Notes: generated from the sequence alone by a model not told the origin. A DNA stretch of 64,000 bases from Mucilaginibacter auburnensis (GCF_002797815.1 NZ_PGFJ01000002.1:372001-436000); one strand, 5' to 3'; numbered from the stretch's first letter, positions 54,301-63,775 are shown. Made by a program: numbers and translations.

Positions 54301-57156
54301 AAGAACGACCCGGCCCTGTTTATAAAAAATATCATTATTTATAAAAAAAGCGATCCGGACTACATGCGCATATATCCGGGTAACAACACGCATCTTGGTA
54401 GCTTAGGTGCAGGCAATGACTATCGCGTTTTATTCCTTTTAAGAAATAATGCGTACCACCTGGCCGATAACATAACGGTAAAACCCAATGGCTTGAATTA
54501 TTATAATATTAAGTTAATTGCTCACGCTCCTGATGAAGTTAGCAAGGGAATAAATGATATTATAATAAACAGAATAGCAGATGATGACGCTAACCGCAGG
54601 TCGGCAAGCGATGCTGAAAAACTAAAGGAATTATTTAACGATAAATATTTAGACCTTTCAACATTTACCGATAGAATGGCGGGCAGAGTTACCGACAGTA
54701 ATGGCGAATCAATCATAGGTGCTTCGGTACGCATAAAAGGGACGAATAAAGCATATGCTGTCACAGATATTTCGGGTGAGTTCAATATTCCGGTACCAAA
54801 GTCTGGAGTTTTAGTGATCACTTCTATCGGTTATGAAGAACAAGAAGTACCTATCCGACCAGGCACCATGGTAAATGTTGTGTTTAAAGAACTATCCAGA
54901 CATTTGGACGAGGTTGTCGTTGTAGGATATGGGATACAAAAAAGGTCAAACTTAACAGCGTCAATATCTACACTCCAAGGAAAAGTTGCAGGCATTTCAA
55001 TTCGTGGTAATTCATCAATCGGAGGCGACAAGCCATTGATCATCGTTGACGGGGTTCCAGTTGAAAGCATGGACAACATAGCGGCCGATAGCATTGCAGA
55101 GACCACCATTTTGAAACCTGAAGCTGCAATGGCTATTTACGGCGCACGAGCCGCCAATGGTGTTATTGTTATAACCACTAAAAAGAAAGCGGCAGCGACT
55201 GCAGCAGAAAAAACATCTGGACAAGAAATGCCTACAGGAACCCTTAGAAAGAATTTTTCTGATTATGCGTACTGGCAACCCAAACTAACCACCAACGCCC
55301 ATGGTAAGGCAAGTTTCACAAGCACTTTTCCGGATGATATCACCAACTGGCGCACATTTGTAGCGGCCATTGGACCGAACCGTCAAACGGGTTCGGCAGA
55401 GGCCCAGATAAAATCATTTAAACCACTAAGCGCAAATTTGGCAACACCACAATTTGTTATTGAAGGAGATGAACTTAACGTAATAGGCAAAGTACTTAAT
55501 TATGGCACCGACACTGCTAAACTGAACCGCACATTTAAATTAAATGGAGCTGTACTTAAGCAAAGCAAACTGGAAGTAACCAACTCGGTTATTGATACTT
55601 TTAAAGTGAATATAACACCGGGAGACAGCCTTGTATTTGAGTATAACATTCAACGCGAAAGCGGCTATTTTGATGGCGAACAACGAAAAATACCTGTTAT
55701 AAAACGTGGCGTTACAGAAACTAAAGGCTTTTTTGAAGCTTTAGACAAAGACACTACTATCACCATGAACTTTGATCCAAAAATGGGACCGGTAACTTTC
55801 CGGGCAGAAGCATCTGTTTTGCCGACACTGGCCGAGGAAACCAGGCGCTTGCGCGATTACGTTTATCAATGTAATGAACAACTGGCATCTAAGCTAAAAG
55901 GCTTGCTTGCTGAGAAACGTATTGCTACATATTTAGGCACGCCGTTTAAGTGGGACAGGAATATAAATGAAGTGATCAAAACACTGGAAAGTAACAAACG
56001 CGGCCAGGGTTTATGGGGATGGTGGAAAGATGCAGATGAGGAAGTTTGGATAAGCCTACACGCCATAGAGGCTTTAACCGAGGCCAAAAAAGCAGGCTAC
56101 AGCGTTCGGATAGACCAAAATAAATTGACAGATTATTTGGTTTACCAAATGAACACCTATAAGGGTGTTGACAAAATTCTTTCCCTGCAGTTGCTCAATA
56201 CATTAAATGCCAAGGTAAATTATGAGCAATATATTACCGCTATTGATAAAGAATTAACAGATCAAAAGAAGCCCTCGCTATATGATCAATACCGGCTAAT
56301 GCTTTTAAAGCAACAGGTAGGTCTGACTGTAAATACAAGCAATCTGCAGAATACTGTAAAGCGTACCTTATTCGGTAATATCTATTGGGGCGAAAATAAT
56401 ACTCAGTTTTTTGACAACTCAATACAATTAAGTATACTGGGATATAAAATTTTGAAGGCTGAGGGAAAGCGCGCTAATCTGCTTGCCAAAATTCGCGGCT
56501 ATTTCCTTGAGCAACACCATGATGGTGAGTGGCGCAATACTTACGAAACCGCTTTAATATTAGAAACCATTTTGCCTGACGTTTTACTACCTGGCCAGCA
56601 GTCTGCCGCGCCGTCATTGATTCTTTCCGGTGCAAAAAATACAACCATTACTAATTTTCCTCATAGCGAAACATTTGACGGAGAAAGACTCATTGTAAAG
56701 AAAAACGGTAGCTTGCCCGTATACATTACCGGTTATCAGCAATACTTTAATAATGATCCCCAAAAAGTAAATAAAGACTTTGCCGTTTCAACCTGGTTTG
56801 AAAAGAACGGAAATAAGTTAACTACCCTGAAAGGCGGGCAATCGGCAATACTTAAGGCCGAAGTTGACGTAAAAGGAGATGCTGAATATATTATGATCAA
56901 CATTCCAATACCTGCGGGATGTTCATATGACAACAAGAGTCAATCGTGGCTGAACAACGAAGTACACAGAGAATACTTTAAAGAGCGCGTAAGTATATTT
57001 TGCCGCAAATTAAAACAGGGTAAATATGAATTTTCTATTGATTTAATGCCGCGTTACAGCGGAAAATACAATCTTAATCCGGCAAAAGCCGAAATGATGT
57101 ACTTTCCGATATTTTACGGCAGGGAGGCAATAAAACAAGTTACAATAGGCAACTAA
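51346..57156 (+). CDS. Alpha-2-macroglobulin-family protein carrying a TonB-plug module
   Basis: A 1,936-residue exported protein (signal peptide 1-21, ending TMAQ). The N-terminal 1,100 residues are macroglobulin-like beta-sandwich repeats (KPLYKPRDTVKFKAFI, KIDTVFVKEG-like strands). At about 1111-1285 lies a carboxypeptidase-regulatory domain (MAGRVTDSNGESIIGAS) followed by a plug-type segment (GKVAGISIRGNSSIG, PLIIVDGVPVESMD, AIYGARAANGVIVITTKKK). The A2M core resumes at about 1300 (PDDITNWRTFVAAIG). The thioester-type motif is QCNEQ with Cys1509 and Gln1512, and the alpha-solenoid after it includes GLWGWWKDADEEVWISLH. No beta-barrel follows the plug. Neighbours give no function. It may be a protease trap or an envelope scaffold that binds TonB-type machinery, which is inference. 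Confidence 0.88.
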   Translation: MRKTYIIFSILLLFCCSITMAQKPLTNSRRSSLYTYIYKCTNAEVLLKFKSGKKPFDDKWLKNPVDSFKTDLHWNNTLPPGNYLLVWANENKLQYRLVENHTAWPKILRNNIDTRFIMTDAAGKQLNISVTINNRAPKFDKKTGTYRTSVRKSALLRADYEGVINYFNIDQSDVAHNYRVAPFTMNWFRNKWYRIKRLFTRKNNSWRYRQRLQVINDYKSFMAFNKPLYKPRDTVKFKAFILGKNGKPISEKRLLVRIQDDESDDGKILGYVNSYRDGGFEHSFVLTDSLDLDLDDDYFISLEDPSSAKFNTENYDGDMEDDEYLAKNRKVFAAAKFTYEEYELKSTNFSIRTDKKEHSTGIPLAVYLKAVDENDLPVQDGRVELTLTRSNVAIYKAPNVFVPDTLWTKNVQLETIGETKVIIPDSIFPKANINYRIEANFLNSNNESRNESAYINFKYENYTINHELVADTISIKSYVKGKLAQVPANIYAVGANSDTISKTTLKLPATFVVNSNVANYLVETDSLKYTLQMSAIQPELSISGYRTADSLFVKISNPHKLPFWYWISDNQKIYDSGNDSAPFYKIRYRRSGAVRFSASYIWGGVTQYNYADIGYADKMLNIDIKQPLAVYPTQQINTDITVTDANGNPVANTDITAWSLTRKFPNYNIPFIPYLGNIPNAVKVKPYSELSNKTGLLTLPLNWQRWRNELKLDAIEYYRFVHPSSIYKIEEPAPDNLTQVSPFVVKNGEIRPIHILYIDAVPVYFDQAQQLSRYSFRVTPGRHSFKFRTIDENIIVDTVFVKEGKKLIFSVNDTINNQRIIVAKAPFELTKYEADNIDKYLIKVVNNFGAKLTTIEQDNTLLLLNQSPVNNTYNGQLLVGPLLPNTAFLNVKTQPWRSFLVEPRYSYLFEPGLLKQKSIPTRYPFSTFHSPLDKSKRFWEYTLTNKEVDSLWQRFLDIRSQTITLFNNPVISDKLRGDLIIMPDGKNDPALFIKNIIIYKKSDPDYMRIYPGNNTHLGSLGAGNDYRVLFLLRNNAYHLADNITVKPNGLNYYNIKLIAHAPDEVSKGINDIIINRIADDDANRRSASDAEKLKELFNDKYLDLSTFTDRMAGRVTDSNGESIIGASVRIKGTNKAYAVTDISGEFNIPVPKSGVLVITSIGYEEQEVPIRPGTMVNVVFKELSRHLDEVVVVGYGIQKRSNLTASISTLQGKVAGISIRGNSSIGGDKPLIIVDGVPVESMDNIAADSIAETTILKPEAAMAIYGARAANGVIVITTKKKAAATAAEKTSGQEMPTGTLRKNFSDYAYWQPKLTTNAHGKASFTSTFPDDITNWRTFVAAIGPNRQTGSAEAQIKSFKPLSANLATPQFVIEGDELNVIGKVLNYGTDTAKLNRTFKLNGAVLKQSKLEVTNSVIDTFKVNITPGDSLVFEYNIQRESGYFDGEQRKIPVIKRGVTETKGFFEALDKDTTITMNFDPKMGPVTFRAEASVLPTLAEETRRLRDYVYQCNEQLASKLKGLLAEKRIATYLGTPFKWDRNINEVIKTLESNKRGQGLWGWWKDADEEVWISLHAIEALTEAKKAGYSVRIDQNKLTDYLVYQMNTYKGVDKILSLQLLNTLNAKVNYEQYITAIDKELTDQKKPSLYDQYRLMLLKQQVGLTVNTSNLQNTVKRTLFGNIYWGENNTQFFDNSIQLSILGYKILKAEGKRANLLAKIRGYFLEQHHDGEWRNTYETALILETILPDVLLPGQQSAAPSLILSGAKNTTITNFPHSETFDGERLIVKKNGSLPVYITGYQQYFNNDPQKVNKDFAVSTWFEKNGNKLTTLKGGQSAILKAEVDVKGDAEYIMINIPIPAGCSYDNKSQSWLNNEVHREYFKERVSIFCRKLKQGKYEFSIDLMPRYSGKYNLNPAKAEMMYFPIFYGREAIKQVTIGN

Positions 57157-57161
57157 TTACG

Positions 57162-58013
57162 TTAGAACCGAAGATGTTTAACAGTTAATCCGTTATTGAT
57201 CAATTGCTTTAACGATTCAATTCCTACTTTCAGATGTGTTTCCACATATTGCGCGGTAACACTCGAGTCGCTTTCTGTGGTTTTAACGCCTTCAGGTATC
57301 ATTGGTTGGTCTGATACTAATAATAGTGCTCCGGTTGGTATGCCATTAGCAAAACCCGTGGTAAATATAGTGGCGGTTTCCATGTCAACCGCCATGGCAC
57401 GTAAGCGTTTCAGATACTTTTTAAAGTCTTTGTCGTGCTCCCAAACGCGGCGGTTGGTTGTATAGCAAGTACCTGTCCAATAATCCAAAGACAGATCACG
57501 CACGGTGGTAGAAATAGCTTTCTGCAAAGCAAACGAAGGCAGAGCCGGCACTTCCGGTGGCATATAATCATTTGATGTACCTTCTCCACGTATTGCTGCT
57601 ATAGGCAATATCAGGTCGCCTACATTGTTTTTACGTTTTAGCCCTCCGCATTTGCCCAAAAATATAACAGCTTTGGGGTGTATAGCCGTTAGCAAGTCCA
57701 TTACAGTTGCAGCTACAGAACTTCCCATGCCGAAGTTAATAATGGTGATGCCATTAGCAGTAACACTTTGCATCGGCTTATCCAACCCCATTATGGGCGC
57801 GTTATCGTTCCACTCAGAAAACAGCTGAATGTATTTTGAAAAGTTGGTCAAGATGATGTAGTCACCAAACTGATCAAGCGGCCTACCTGTATAACGCGGC
57901 AGCCAGTTGGTAACAATTGCATCTTTTGTTTTAAGTCCCGGACGGATGGGGCTCTGTACTTCTCTAACTTTGGGGTGTGCTCCGTCTTTTTTTACATCTA
58001 ATTCTTCGTTCAT
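57162..58013 (-). CDS. AMP nucleosidase
   Basis: About 283 residues of the phosphorylase/nucleosidase superfamily, splitting AMP to adenine and ribose 5-phosphate. KDAIVTNWLPRYTGRPLDQF is the N-terminal mark. NFGMGSSVAATVMDLLT, AVIFLGKCGGLKRKNNVGD and AMAVDMETATIFTTGF are the substrate-binding segments. The frame is open to 58061, but a terminator-like hairpin (58036-58058) lies in that extension and the residues there do not match the family, so ATG at 58013 is preferred. Confidence 0.9.
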   Translation of the reverse strand: MNEELDVKKDGAHPKVREVQSPIRPGLKTKDAIVTNWLPRYTGRPLDQFGDYIILTNFSKYIQLFSEWNDNAPIMGLDKPMQSVTANGITIINFGMGSSVAATVMDLLTAIHPKAVIFLGKCGGLKRKNNVGDLILPIAAIRGEGTSNDYMPPEVPALPSFALQKAISTTVRDLSLDYWTGTCYTTNRRVWEHDKDFKKYLKRLRAMAVDMETATIFTTGFANGIPTGALLLVSDQPMIPEGVKTTESDSSVTAQYVETHLKVGIESLKQLINNGLTVKHLRF

Positions 58014-58035
58014 AACAACTCTTTTTAATACAACA

Positions 58036-58058
58036 AACCCCGGCAATGTGCCGGGGTT
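58036..58058 (-). terminator. Hairpin between clpX and the AMP nucleosidase gene
   Basis: AACCCCGGC pairs with GCCGGGGTT (9 bp) around AATGT. It lies 46 bases after the clpX stop, 23 bases before the AMP nucleosidase ATG, and reads TTTGTTGTATT after the stem on the minus strand. Confidence 0.75.
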
Positions 58059-58103
58059 CAATGTTTATTACGTTAAATATAGCCTTTGGCTTTGCACACT
58101 TTG

Positions 58104-59342
58104 TTAAGCCACCTTTAATTTTTTAAGATCGCTTTTTTCAAATTTTTCTAAAGCATAATCAAGGGTTATATTTAGTTTTTTAGCATCCTTTTTTGAAGGG
58201 AACTCAAACATGGCGTCTATCATTATAGCCTCGCAAATTGAGCGTAAACCACGCGCGCCAAGCTTGAACTCCATTGCTTTATCCACTATAAAATCAAGCA
58301 CCTCATCTTCAAACTCCAGTTTAACACCTTCGTAATCAAACAGCTTTTTATATTGCTTCAATAACGAGTTTTTAGGCTCAGTTAGTATATTGTATAGAGC
58401 CTCTCTGTCAAGCGGATTTAAATAAGTCAACACCGGCAAACGACCGATCAACTCTGGTATCAATCCAAATGATTTCAGATCCTGAGGAGTAATATATTTG
58501 TACAGATTTTTTAAGTCGATCTCCGCATCGTTGCCGTTGATTTTGTAACCCACTGTCTGCGTACGCAAACGGTTTGCTATTTTACGTTCAATGCCATCAA
58601 AAGCACCACCACAAATAAATAATATGTTGCTGGTGTTAACAGTGATCATCTTTTGGTCGGGATGCTTACGGCCACCTTGCGGTGGTACGTTTACCATAGT
58701 ACCTTCCAGTATTTTTAATAAAGCCTGCTGTACACCTTCGCCAGATACGTCTCGGGTAATGGAAGCGTTATCGCTTTTACGTGCTATTTTATCAACCTCA
58801 TCAATGTATACTATGCCGCGTTCCGCCATGGCTACATCATAATCTGCAGCTTGCAACAAACGGGTTAAAATGCTTTCCACATCCTCACCTACATAACCGG
58901 CTTCGGTTAATACGGTGGCATCGCAGATACAAAAAGGAACATTCAAAACTTTGGCTAAAGTTTTAGCTAAAAGCGTTTTACCAGTACCGGTTTCGCCCAC
59001 CATAATGATGTTTGATTTTTCAATCTCCACCTCATCTTTATCAACACGCTGATTAAGCCTTTTATAGTGATTGTAGGTAGCTACTGCCAAAATTTTCTTG
59101 GCATCATCCTGCCCTATCACGTACTGATCAAGGTGAGTTTTGATCTCAGCAGGTTTTAAAACAGCCGGAGCAGTAGTTGAGGTTTTCACCTTACGTACCT
59201 TCAACTCTTCGGCGAGTATTTCATTGGCCTGATTTACACACTTATCACAGATGTGCGCGTCAAGTCCTGCTATCAGCATAAGAGAATCCTGCTTGCCAGC
59301 CCCGCAAAACGAACACCTTATTTCTTTGCTGTTTTTATTCAT
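58104..59342 (-). CDS. clpX: ATP-dependent Clp protease ATP-binding subunit ClpX
   Basis: A 412-residue unfoldase that feeds ClpP. The N-terminal zinc domain has [16 protein letters not shown] and [12 protein letters not shown]. Walker A is [16 protein letters not shown] and Walker B is [17 protein letters not shown], followed by [20 protein letters not shown]. The C-terminal sensor is [20 protein letters not shown]. The frame is open to 59390; ATG at 59342 gives the usual ClpX start ([10 protein letters not shown]). A full promoter lies at 59360-59390. Confidence 0.97.
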   Translation of the reverse strand: MNKNSKEIRCSFCGAGKQDSLMLIAGLDAHICDKCVNQANEILAEELKVRKVKTSTTAPAVLKPAEIKTHLDQYVIGQDDAKKILAVATYNHYKRLNQRVDKDEVEIEKSNIIMVGETGTGKTLLAKTLAKVLNVPFCICDATVLTEAGYVGEDVESILTRLLQAADYDVAMAERGIVYIDEVDKIARKSDNASITRDVSGEGVQQALLKILEGTMVNVPPQGGRKHPDQKMITVNTSNILFICGGAFDGIERKIANRLRTQTVGYKINGNDAEIDLKNLYKYITPQDLKSFGLIPELIGRLPVLTYLNPLDREALYNILTEPKNSLLKQYKKLFDYEGVKLEFEDEVLDFIVDKAMEFKLGARGLRSICEAIMIDAMFEFPSKKDAKKLNITLDYALEKFEKSDLKKLKVA

Positions 59343-59359
59343 TTGATTTGTAATGTAAA

Positions 59360-59390
59360 CAAAGTTAATTAATTGCTTTTTATAAAGCAA
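59360..59390 (-). promoter_or_regulatory. clpX promoter (-33 and -7 boxes)
   Basis: On the minus strand TTG (59388-59390), a 20-base spacer and TAACTTTG (59360-59367) form an exact Bacteroidota promoter 18 bases before the ATG at 59342. This shows clpX can be transcribed apart from clpP. Confidence 0.7.
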
Positions 59391-59480
59391 TGTTAATGAG
59401 TGGTTGAGGTGACTAAGCGGGTGAGCACAAATGCAATTACCCGCTCAGTCAACTTTTTAAACTACTCATTTATAATCAAA

Positions 59481-60191
59481 TTACTTTGATTTTGTTTTTG
59501 CACCTTTTAAAATCTCATCAATCATACCAAATTCTTTGGCTTCTTCTGAAGTCATCCAGTGGTCACGGTCAGATGCATCCCAAACTTTTTGGTAAGGTGC
59601 TCCGCTGTGATCAGCTATGATCTGATACAATTCTTTCTTTAATTTGGTGATCTCATGGTAAGTGATCTCAATGTCTGATTGCTGACCCTGAGCACCGCCT
59701 GATGGCTGGTGGATCATTACCCTTGAATGTGGCAAAGCAGCACGTTTGCCTTCCGCACCAGCACATAACAATACCGCTCCCATTGATGCGGCCATACCGG
59801 TACAAATGGTTGCAACGTCATTTGATATCAATTGCATGGTATCATAAATACCTAAACCTGCATAAACCGAACCACCCGGAGAGTTAATGTAGATCTGGAT
59901 ATCGCGTTTAGCATCAGCTGATTGTAAGAATAGCAGCTGTGCCTGAATTACGTTAGCGTTTTGATCATAAATGGCATCGCCAAGGAAAATAATGCGGTCC
60001 ATCATCAAACGCGAGAACACGTCCATAGCCTGTACATTAAGCTGACGCTCCTCTAAAATATAAGGTGTAAAGCTGGTTGGTAAGTTCACCCTATCCACTC
60101 CGGCCATAAATTTGTCTACATGGTGGCCGCCTATTCTATGATGTTTAACAGCGTATTTTCTGAATTCGTTTCTATTAGGTATGCTTGTCAT
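59481..60191 (-). CDS. clpP: ATP-dependent Clp protease proteolytic subunit ClpP
   Basis: A 236-residue serine peptidase. The catalytic Ser is 136 (CTGMAASMGAVLLCAGAEG) and His 161 (SRVMIHQPSGGAQGQ). YINSPGGSVYAGLGIYDTMQ forms the substrate-binding strand. The N-terminal 35 residues are longer than in E. coli, probably a propeptide. It lies 138 bases upstream of clpX and is separated from tig by a terminator. Confidence 0.97.
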   Translation of the reverse strand: MTSIPNRNEFRKYAVKHHRIGGHHVDKFMAGVDRVNLPTSFTPYILEERQLNVQAMDVFSRLMMDRIIFLGDAIYDQNANVIQAQLLFLQSADAKRDIQIYINSPGGSVYAGLGIYDTMQLISNDVATICTGMAASMGAVLLCAGAEGKRAALPHSRVMIHQPSGGAQGQQSDIEITYHEITKLKKELYQIIADHSGAPYQKVWDASDRDHWMTSEEAKEFGMIDEILKGAKTKSK

Positions 60192-60413
60192 ATTATGTAT
60201 TTTTAGAAGTTAATTGCGAGTTATGTCGCGATAAATATAGTTTTTGTTTGAATAATATTTTAATGATAAAGTTTGCAAAAAGTAAAATTAGACTCTGATG
60301 TCTGAACTATGATTTTTATGATTTGAACTATTTTAGGATTTACTATGTTTTATATTCCATCATTGCAATCCTTTAATCCTACAGTTCCTGGTTCAGACAA
60401 AATACCCCAAAAC

Positions 60414-60442
60414 AAAAAAAAGCATCCTTTTGAGATGCTTTT
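60414..60442 (-). terminator. Terminator after tig
   Basis: AAAAGCATC pairs with GATGCTTTT, with a run of seven or more A on the + strand that is a U-tract on the minus strand. It lies 21 bases past the trigger factor stop and so separates tig from clpP. Confidence 0.88.
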
Positions 60443-60463
60443 CTTTAATATGTTAAGATAAAC

Positions 60464-61813
60464 TTACTGAGCTAATTTCTGAAACTCGTTATAAGCTATT
60501 TCTTTTTTATCCAAAGTAATAACGCTCTTAATGTAATCAATTGTTTTAAGGGCTTTTACTTCTTCAAAAGCTTTGTTTGCATTCTCTTTGTTTTGCAGGT
60601 ATTGAACGGTGTATTGGCCTAATTGCTCTTCTGAAAGCGCCTGAGGGCTGTACATTCTGAATTGAGCATCTAAGCTTGCTTTAGCTGAAGCAAAAACCTC
60701 ATCGTATTTAATTTCGATCTGGTTCGCTTTGATGATTTTGTTTTCGATCAAAGTCCATTTAAGGTTTTTAGCAAAATCAGCGTAACCGCCTTCCAACTCT
60801 TCATCGGTTAGTTTTTCGTTGGTAGCTTTTAACCAACGTTTTAAAAACTCATCAGGCAATTCAAACTGAATTTTTTCCAAGCTATAGTTGTAGATGTCGT
60901 TTTGCAGTTTGCGCTCAGCATCCTGCTGCATCATGCTTTCCAATTCTTCAGTTATTTTAGCTCTGAAACCGGCTTCGTCAGTTACCGCATCTGCACCAAA
61001 TAATTTGTCAAAGAACACCTGGTCAAGATCGCTTTCCTCTAAACGGTTAACATTCTTAACCGTTAAATTGAAATTTGATTTAACCTGCTCAGCTTCTGCT
61101 TCGTCGATACCTAAAATAGCGGCAATTTTTGGAGCGTCGTTATTGTAAGCTTTCTGAATATCAAAAACTAACTCATCATCTTTTTTCAAACCAATTAATG
61201 AAGCTTTGATAGCGTCATCTTTTATTTGGTCTAAACGTATAGATGTTGTGTTGATAATGCCATCCTCAAAAACAGAACCATCCGGAGAAAGCTGGGTTAA
61301 TTGCGCGTAAAGCACGTCATCATCTGCCGATACGTCAGGGTTTGTCATTTTGCCATAGCTTCTGCGGATGTTTTTGATACGTGAAGCTAAAGTTTCGTCA
61401 TCAACTTTAATTTCGTATTGAGTTAATTTATCGGCTGATGAAAAGTCAATTGCAAACTCCGGCGCTAAGCCAATTTCATAGTTAAACTCAAACTGATCGT
61501 TAAAATCCCAGTTGTATTGTTTGCTGTCATCAACTTTTGGAAGCGGCTGACCTAATACCTCTAAGTTTTGCTCTGTGATGTAGTTATTTAATGTATCGGA
61601 TAACAGGTTATTGATCTCGTCAACCAAAATGCTTTTACCGTACATTTTTTTGATATGGCCTGCTGGAACCATACCCGGACGGAAACCAGGCAATTTTGCT
61701 TTTTTAGCCTGGTCTTTTATTGATTTGTCAACACGCTGCTGATAATCGGCAGGGTCAATATTGATTGTTAAAACTGCATTCAGGTTATCGATCTTTTCCT
61801 GTTGAATATTCAT
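60464..61813 (-). CDS. tig: Trigger factor (ribosome-associated chaperone)
   Basis: About 449 residues. The N-terminal ribosome-binding domain has AKLPGFRPGMVPAGHIKKMY, the signature that docks on ribosomal protein uL23. The middle PPIase-like region and the C-terminal arm domain (DEFLKRWLKATNEKLTDEE) follow. The frame is open to 61870; ATG at 61813 (MNIQQEKI) matches the family. A promoter box lies at 61884-61891. It is the first of the tig, clpP, clpX set, all on one strand. Confidence 0.95.
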   Translation of the reverse strand: MNIQQEKIDNLNAVLTINIDPADYQQRVDKSIKDQAKKAKLPGFRPGMVPAGHIKKMYGKSILVDEINNLLSDTLNNYITEQNLEVLGQPLPKVDDSKQYNWDFNDQFEFNYEIGLAPEFAIDFSSADKLTQYEIKVDDETLASRIKNIRRSYGKMTNPDVSADDDVLYAQLTQLSPDGSVFEDGIINTTSIRLDQIKDDAIKASLIGLKKDDELVFDIQKAYNNDAPKIAAILGIDEAEAEQVKSNFNLTVKNVNRLEESDLDQVFFDKLFGADAVTDEAGFRAKITEELESMMQQDAERKLQNDIYNYSLEKIQFELPDEFLKRWLKATNEKLTDEELEGGYADFAKNLKWTLIENKIIKANQIEIKYDEVFASAKASLDAQFRMYSPQALSEEQLGQYTVQYLQNKENANKAFEEVKALKTIDYIKSVITLDKKEIAYNEFQKLAQ

Positions 61814-61883
61814 GTTTGATATTTTTAAATTAAAAGCCTCGAAATCATGACCTATAGCAATGCCGGTCATAAAATTCGAGGCG

Positions 61884-61891
61884 CAAAAATA
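61884..61891 (-). promoter_or_regulatory. -7 promoter element for tig
   Basis: The minus strand reads TATTTTTG (TAnnTTTG), 71 bases before the ATG. It supports the shorter start, since the open frame upstream of 61813 would lie in the leader. Confidence 0.45.
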
Positions 61892-61910
61892 AGAATTTAT
61901 TTTTAAGATT

Positions 61911-62900
61911 TTACATGCTATTCTGAGCGGAATTGACGGTAATTTTTGTCACCTCGTTTTTAACCGGTTTAAGCGTACGCAGATAGGTATAAACTGCTTT
62001 CAAATCAGTTTCAGTCATGTTAGCATAATTCCACCACGGCATAATGGTTTGGAATTCACCAGGTTTAACAAGCGGTGCTTTCGAAGCATCAGCATACGAC
62101 TTAAATCTTGCAACGAATTGCTCAGAGGTCCAATTACCTAAACCCGTTTTGGCATCGGGTGTAATGTTTGCTGAATGAACAGTTACTCCGCCCACTTTAA
62201 AGGCTTTGCCGCCGGCATATTCTAAACCTGGCAAATATTCGCCGTTATTATCCTGCGAGTGGCAATCCATGCATCCGGCAGATGTTACAAGATATTTGCC
62301 ATAGGCGACAGAATCTGCAGGATTTGGGATCTTTCCCAACTCCGCTTTTTGCGGCATAGTGTGCACCAAAATATTTAAGGGAAAATCAAGACTTGCTTTT
62401 GGGTGGGTAGCCTCAATAGGTTTCAGTGTGCGCACATAGGCAATAATTGCATAAACATCTTCCCTATCCATTTTTGAATAAAACTTCCATGGCATTAATG
62501 GGAATATAGCAGACCCGTCTTTTCTAACCCCTGTGGTGATTGCTCTGAAAAGCTCACCATCTGTCCAGCTTTTTAAATTATATGGGGTGATGTTTGGTAC
62601 AACAACACTGCCCGGGAAGCCAACACCGGCATCAAATTTTTCGCCGCCGGCACCTAAGCGGGTAGTGTCCATAGGACCACCAAGTCTGTTCCAATCGTGC
62701 GGAGAATGGCAATCCACACATACGACAACGTTGGTTGCCAGATACTTACCCCGGGCAATACGAGACGGGGTGAGTTCTACTTTTATATTTTCAGGTTCTC
62801 CAACATTGGGAAGCGCAGTTGTAATGTAAACCACGGCGGTTATAACCAAAACCACCAATACTATTGCCGAATAGACAATAATTTTGACTACTTTTTTCAT
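61911..62900 (-). CDS. Diheme cytochrome c, membrane-anchored
   Basis: A 329-residue protein with one N-terminal membrane helix (about 8-28, IVYSAIVLVVLVITAVVYIT). Two heme-attachment motifs are CVDCH (61-65) and CMDCH (about 211-215), with methionine ligands likely in MPWKFYSKMDREDVYAIIAY and TIMPWWNYANMTETDLKAVY. The two halves are similar, an internal duplication typical of diheme cytochromes. It probably transfers electrons in the periplasm; its partner oxidase or dehydrogenase is not in the window. Confidence 0.92.
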   Translation of the reverse strand: MKKVVKIIVYSAIVLVVLVITAVVYITTALPNVGEPENIKVELTPSRIARGKYLATNVVVCVDCHSPHDWNRLGGPMDTTRLGAGGEKFDAGVGFPGSVVVPNITPYNLKSWTDGELFRAITTGVRKDGSAIFPLMPWKFYSKMDREDVYAIIAYVRTLKPIEATHPKASLDFPLNILVHTMPQKAELGKIPNPADSVAYGKYLVTSAGCMDCHSQDNNGEYLPGLEYAGGKAFKVGGVTVHSANITPDAKTGLGNWTSEQFVARFKSYADASKAPLVKPGEFQTIMPWWNYANMTETDLKAVYTYLRTLKPVKNEVTKITVNSAQNSM

Positions 62901-62943
62901 GAATTAGGTTGAGTAAATTGTGATAATTGATGTATTGAATTTG

Positions 62944-63669
62944 TTAATCTGTTTTAGTAAGTGTTAAGGCACCTGTTTTGCTTTTGTTAATTTTTGTCGG
63001 CGTTCCCTTGTATTTTATTTCACTGGCACCGGTGGTGTGTATGTTTAATTCGTTTAAAACGTTGATCTCGCAGTCGCTCTGGCCAGAGCTTTCTATATTA
63101 TAATTGCCTGTAACCAAATCAAAAGCTTTTAAATTTCCGCTGCCGCTAAACTCAATTTTGTGCGAACGAGCCTGCCCCTTCAATGTAATTTCGTTTACAC
63201 CGCTTGCTTCTGTTTCAATATTTGCCGCAGTAACATCCAAATTCAACTTAGTAGCGCCGGCCAGATCAATATCTAAATCGCCTAAATTAAGATGCCCCCT
63301 TGAAGCCATGTCAATTGCGCCGGAAGCGGAAATTGCTTTCAGATTCCGCACGCCAATAGTTATCGCTATCTCTTTAGTGCTGCATAGGTTTTTCTTGTCT
63401 GATGATATTTTAAGTTTATCGCCGCTAACGTCAGTTTTTATTACACTTACAATATTATCGTCTGCTGTAATTGTTACAGCATTTGAGCTGTCCTGAACCA
63501 ATGTAACATTAAAGCTGCCAGTTATTTCCAGTTGACTAAAAGCGGTTAACTGCCGCTTGTCTGTTTTCTCATTGCCCGATCCTTGCAGGCAATTTTCTTT
63601 ACATGCCTGACTGGTAAATAAAATAGTTGCTAAAAATGCCGCGCCAATAAATTTGTAAGGAACTTTCAT
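62944..63669 (-). CDS. DUF2807 (GIN-domain) lipoprotein
   Basis: A 241-residue lipoprotein-like protein (signal peptide with TSQACKEN, lipidated Cys). The rest is a right-handed beta-helix of short repeats: FNVTLVQDSSNAVTITADDN, LKAISASGAIDMASRG and EFSGSGNLKAFDLVTG match the DUF2807 head-GIN pattern. Such proteins are common, of unknown role, at the Bacteroidota cell surface. It may be co-transcribed with a similar gene upstream. Confidence 0.88.
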   Translation of the reverse strand: MKVPYKFIGAAFLATILFTSQACKENCLQGSGNEKTDKRQLTAFSQLEITGSFNVTLVQDSSNAVTITADDNIVSVIKTDVSGDKLKISSDKKNLCSTKEIAITIGVRNLKAISASGAIDMASRGHLNLGDLDIDLAGATKLNLDVTAANIETEASGVNEITLKGQARSHKIEFSGSGNLKAFDLVTGNYNIESSGQSDCEINVLNELNIHTTGASEIKYKGTPTKINKSKTGALTLTKTD

Positions 63670-63775
63670 AAATGTAGATTTTGAATTATGGCAACACTTG
63701 TTTTTGCCTTATGTTTTAATCTTTAACTGTTACGTAAAGATACCTTTAATAAGCAGGCCGGCAATACTTTGAGTT

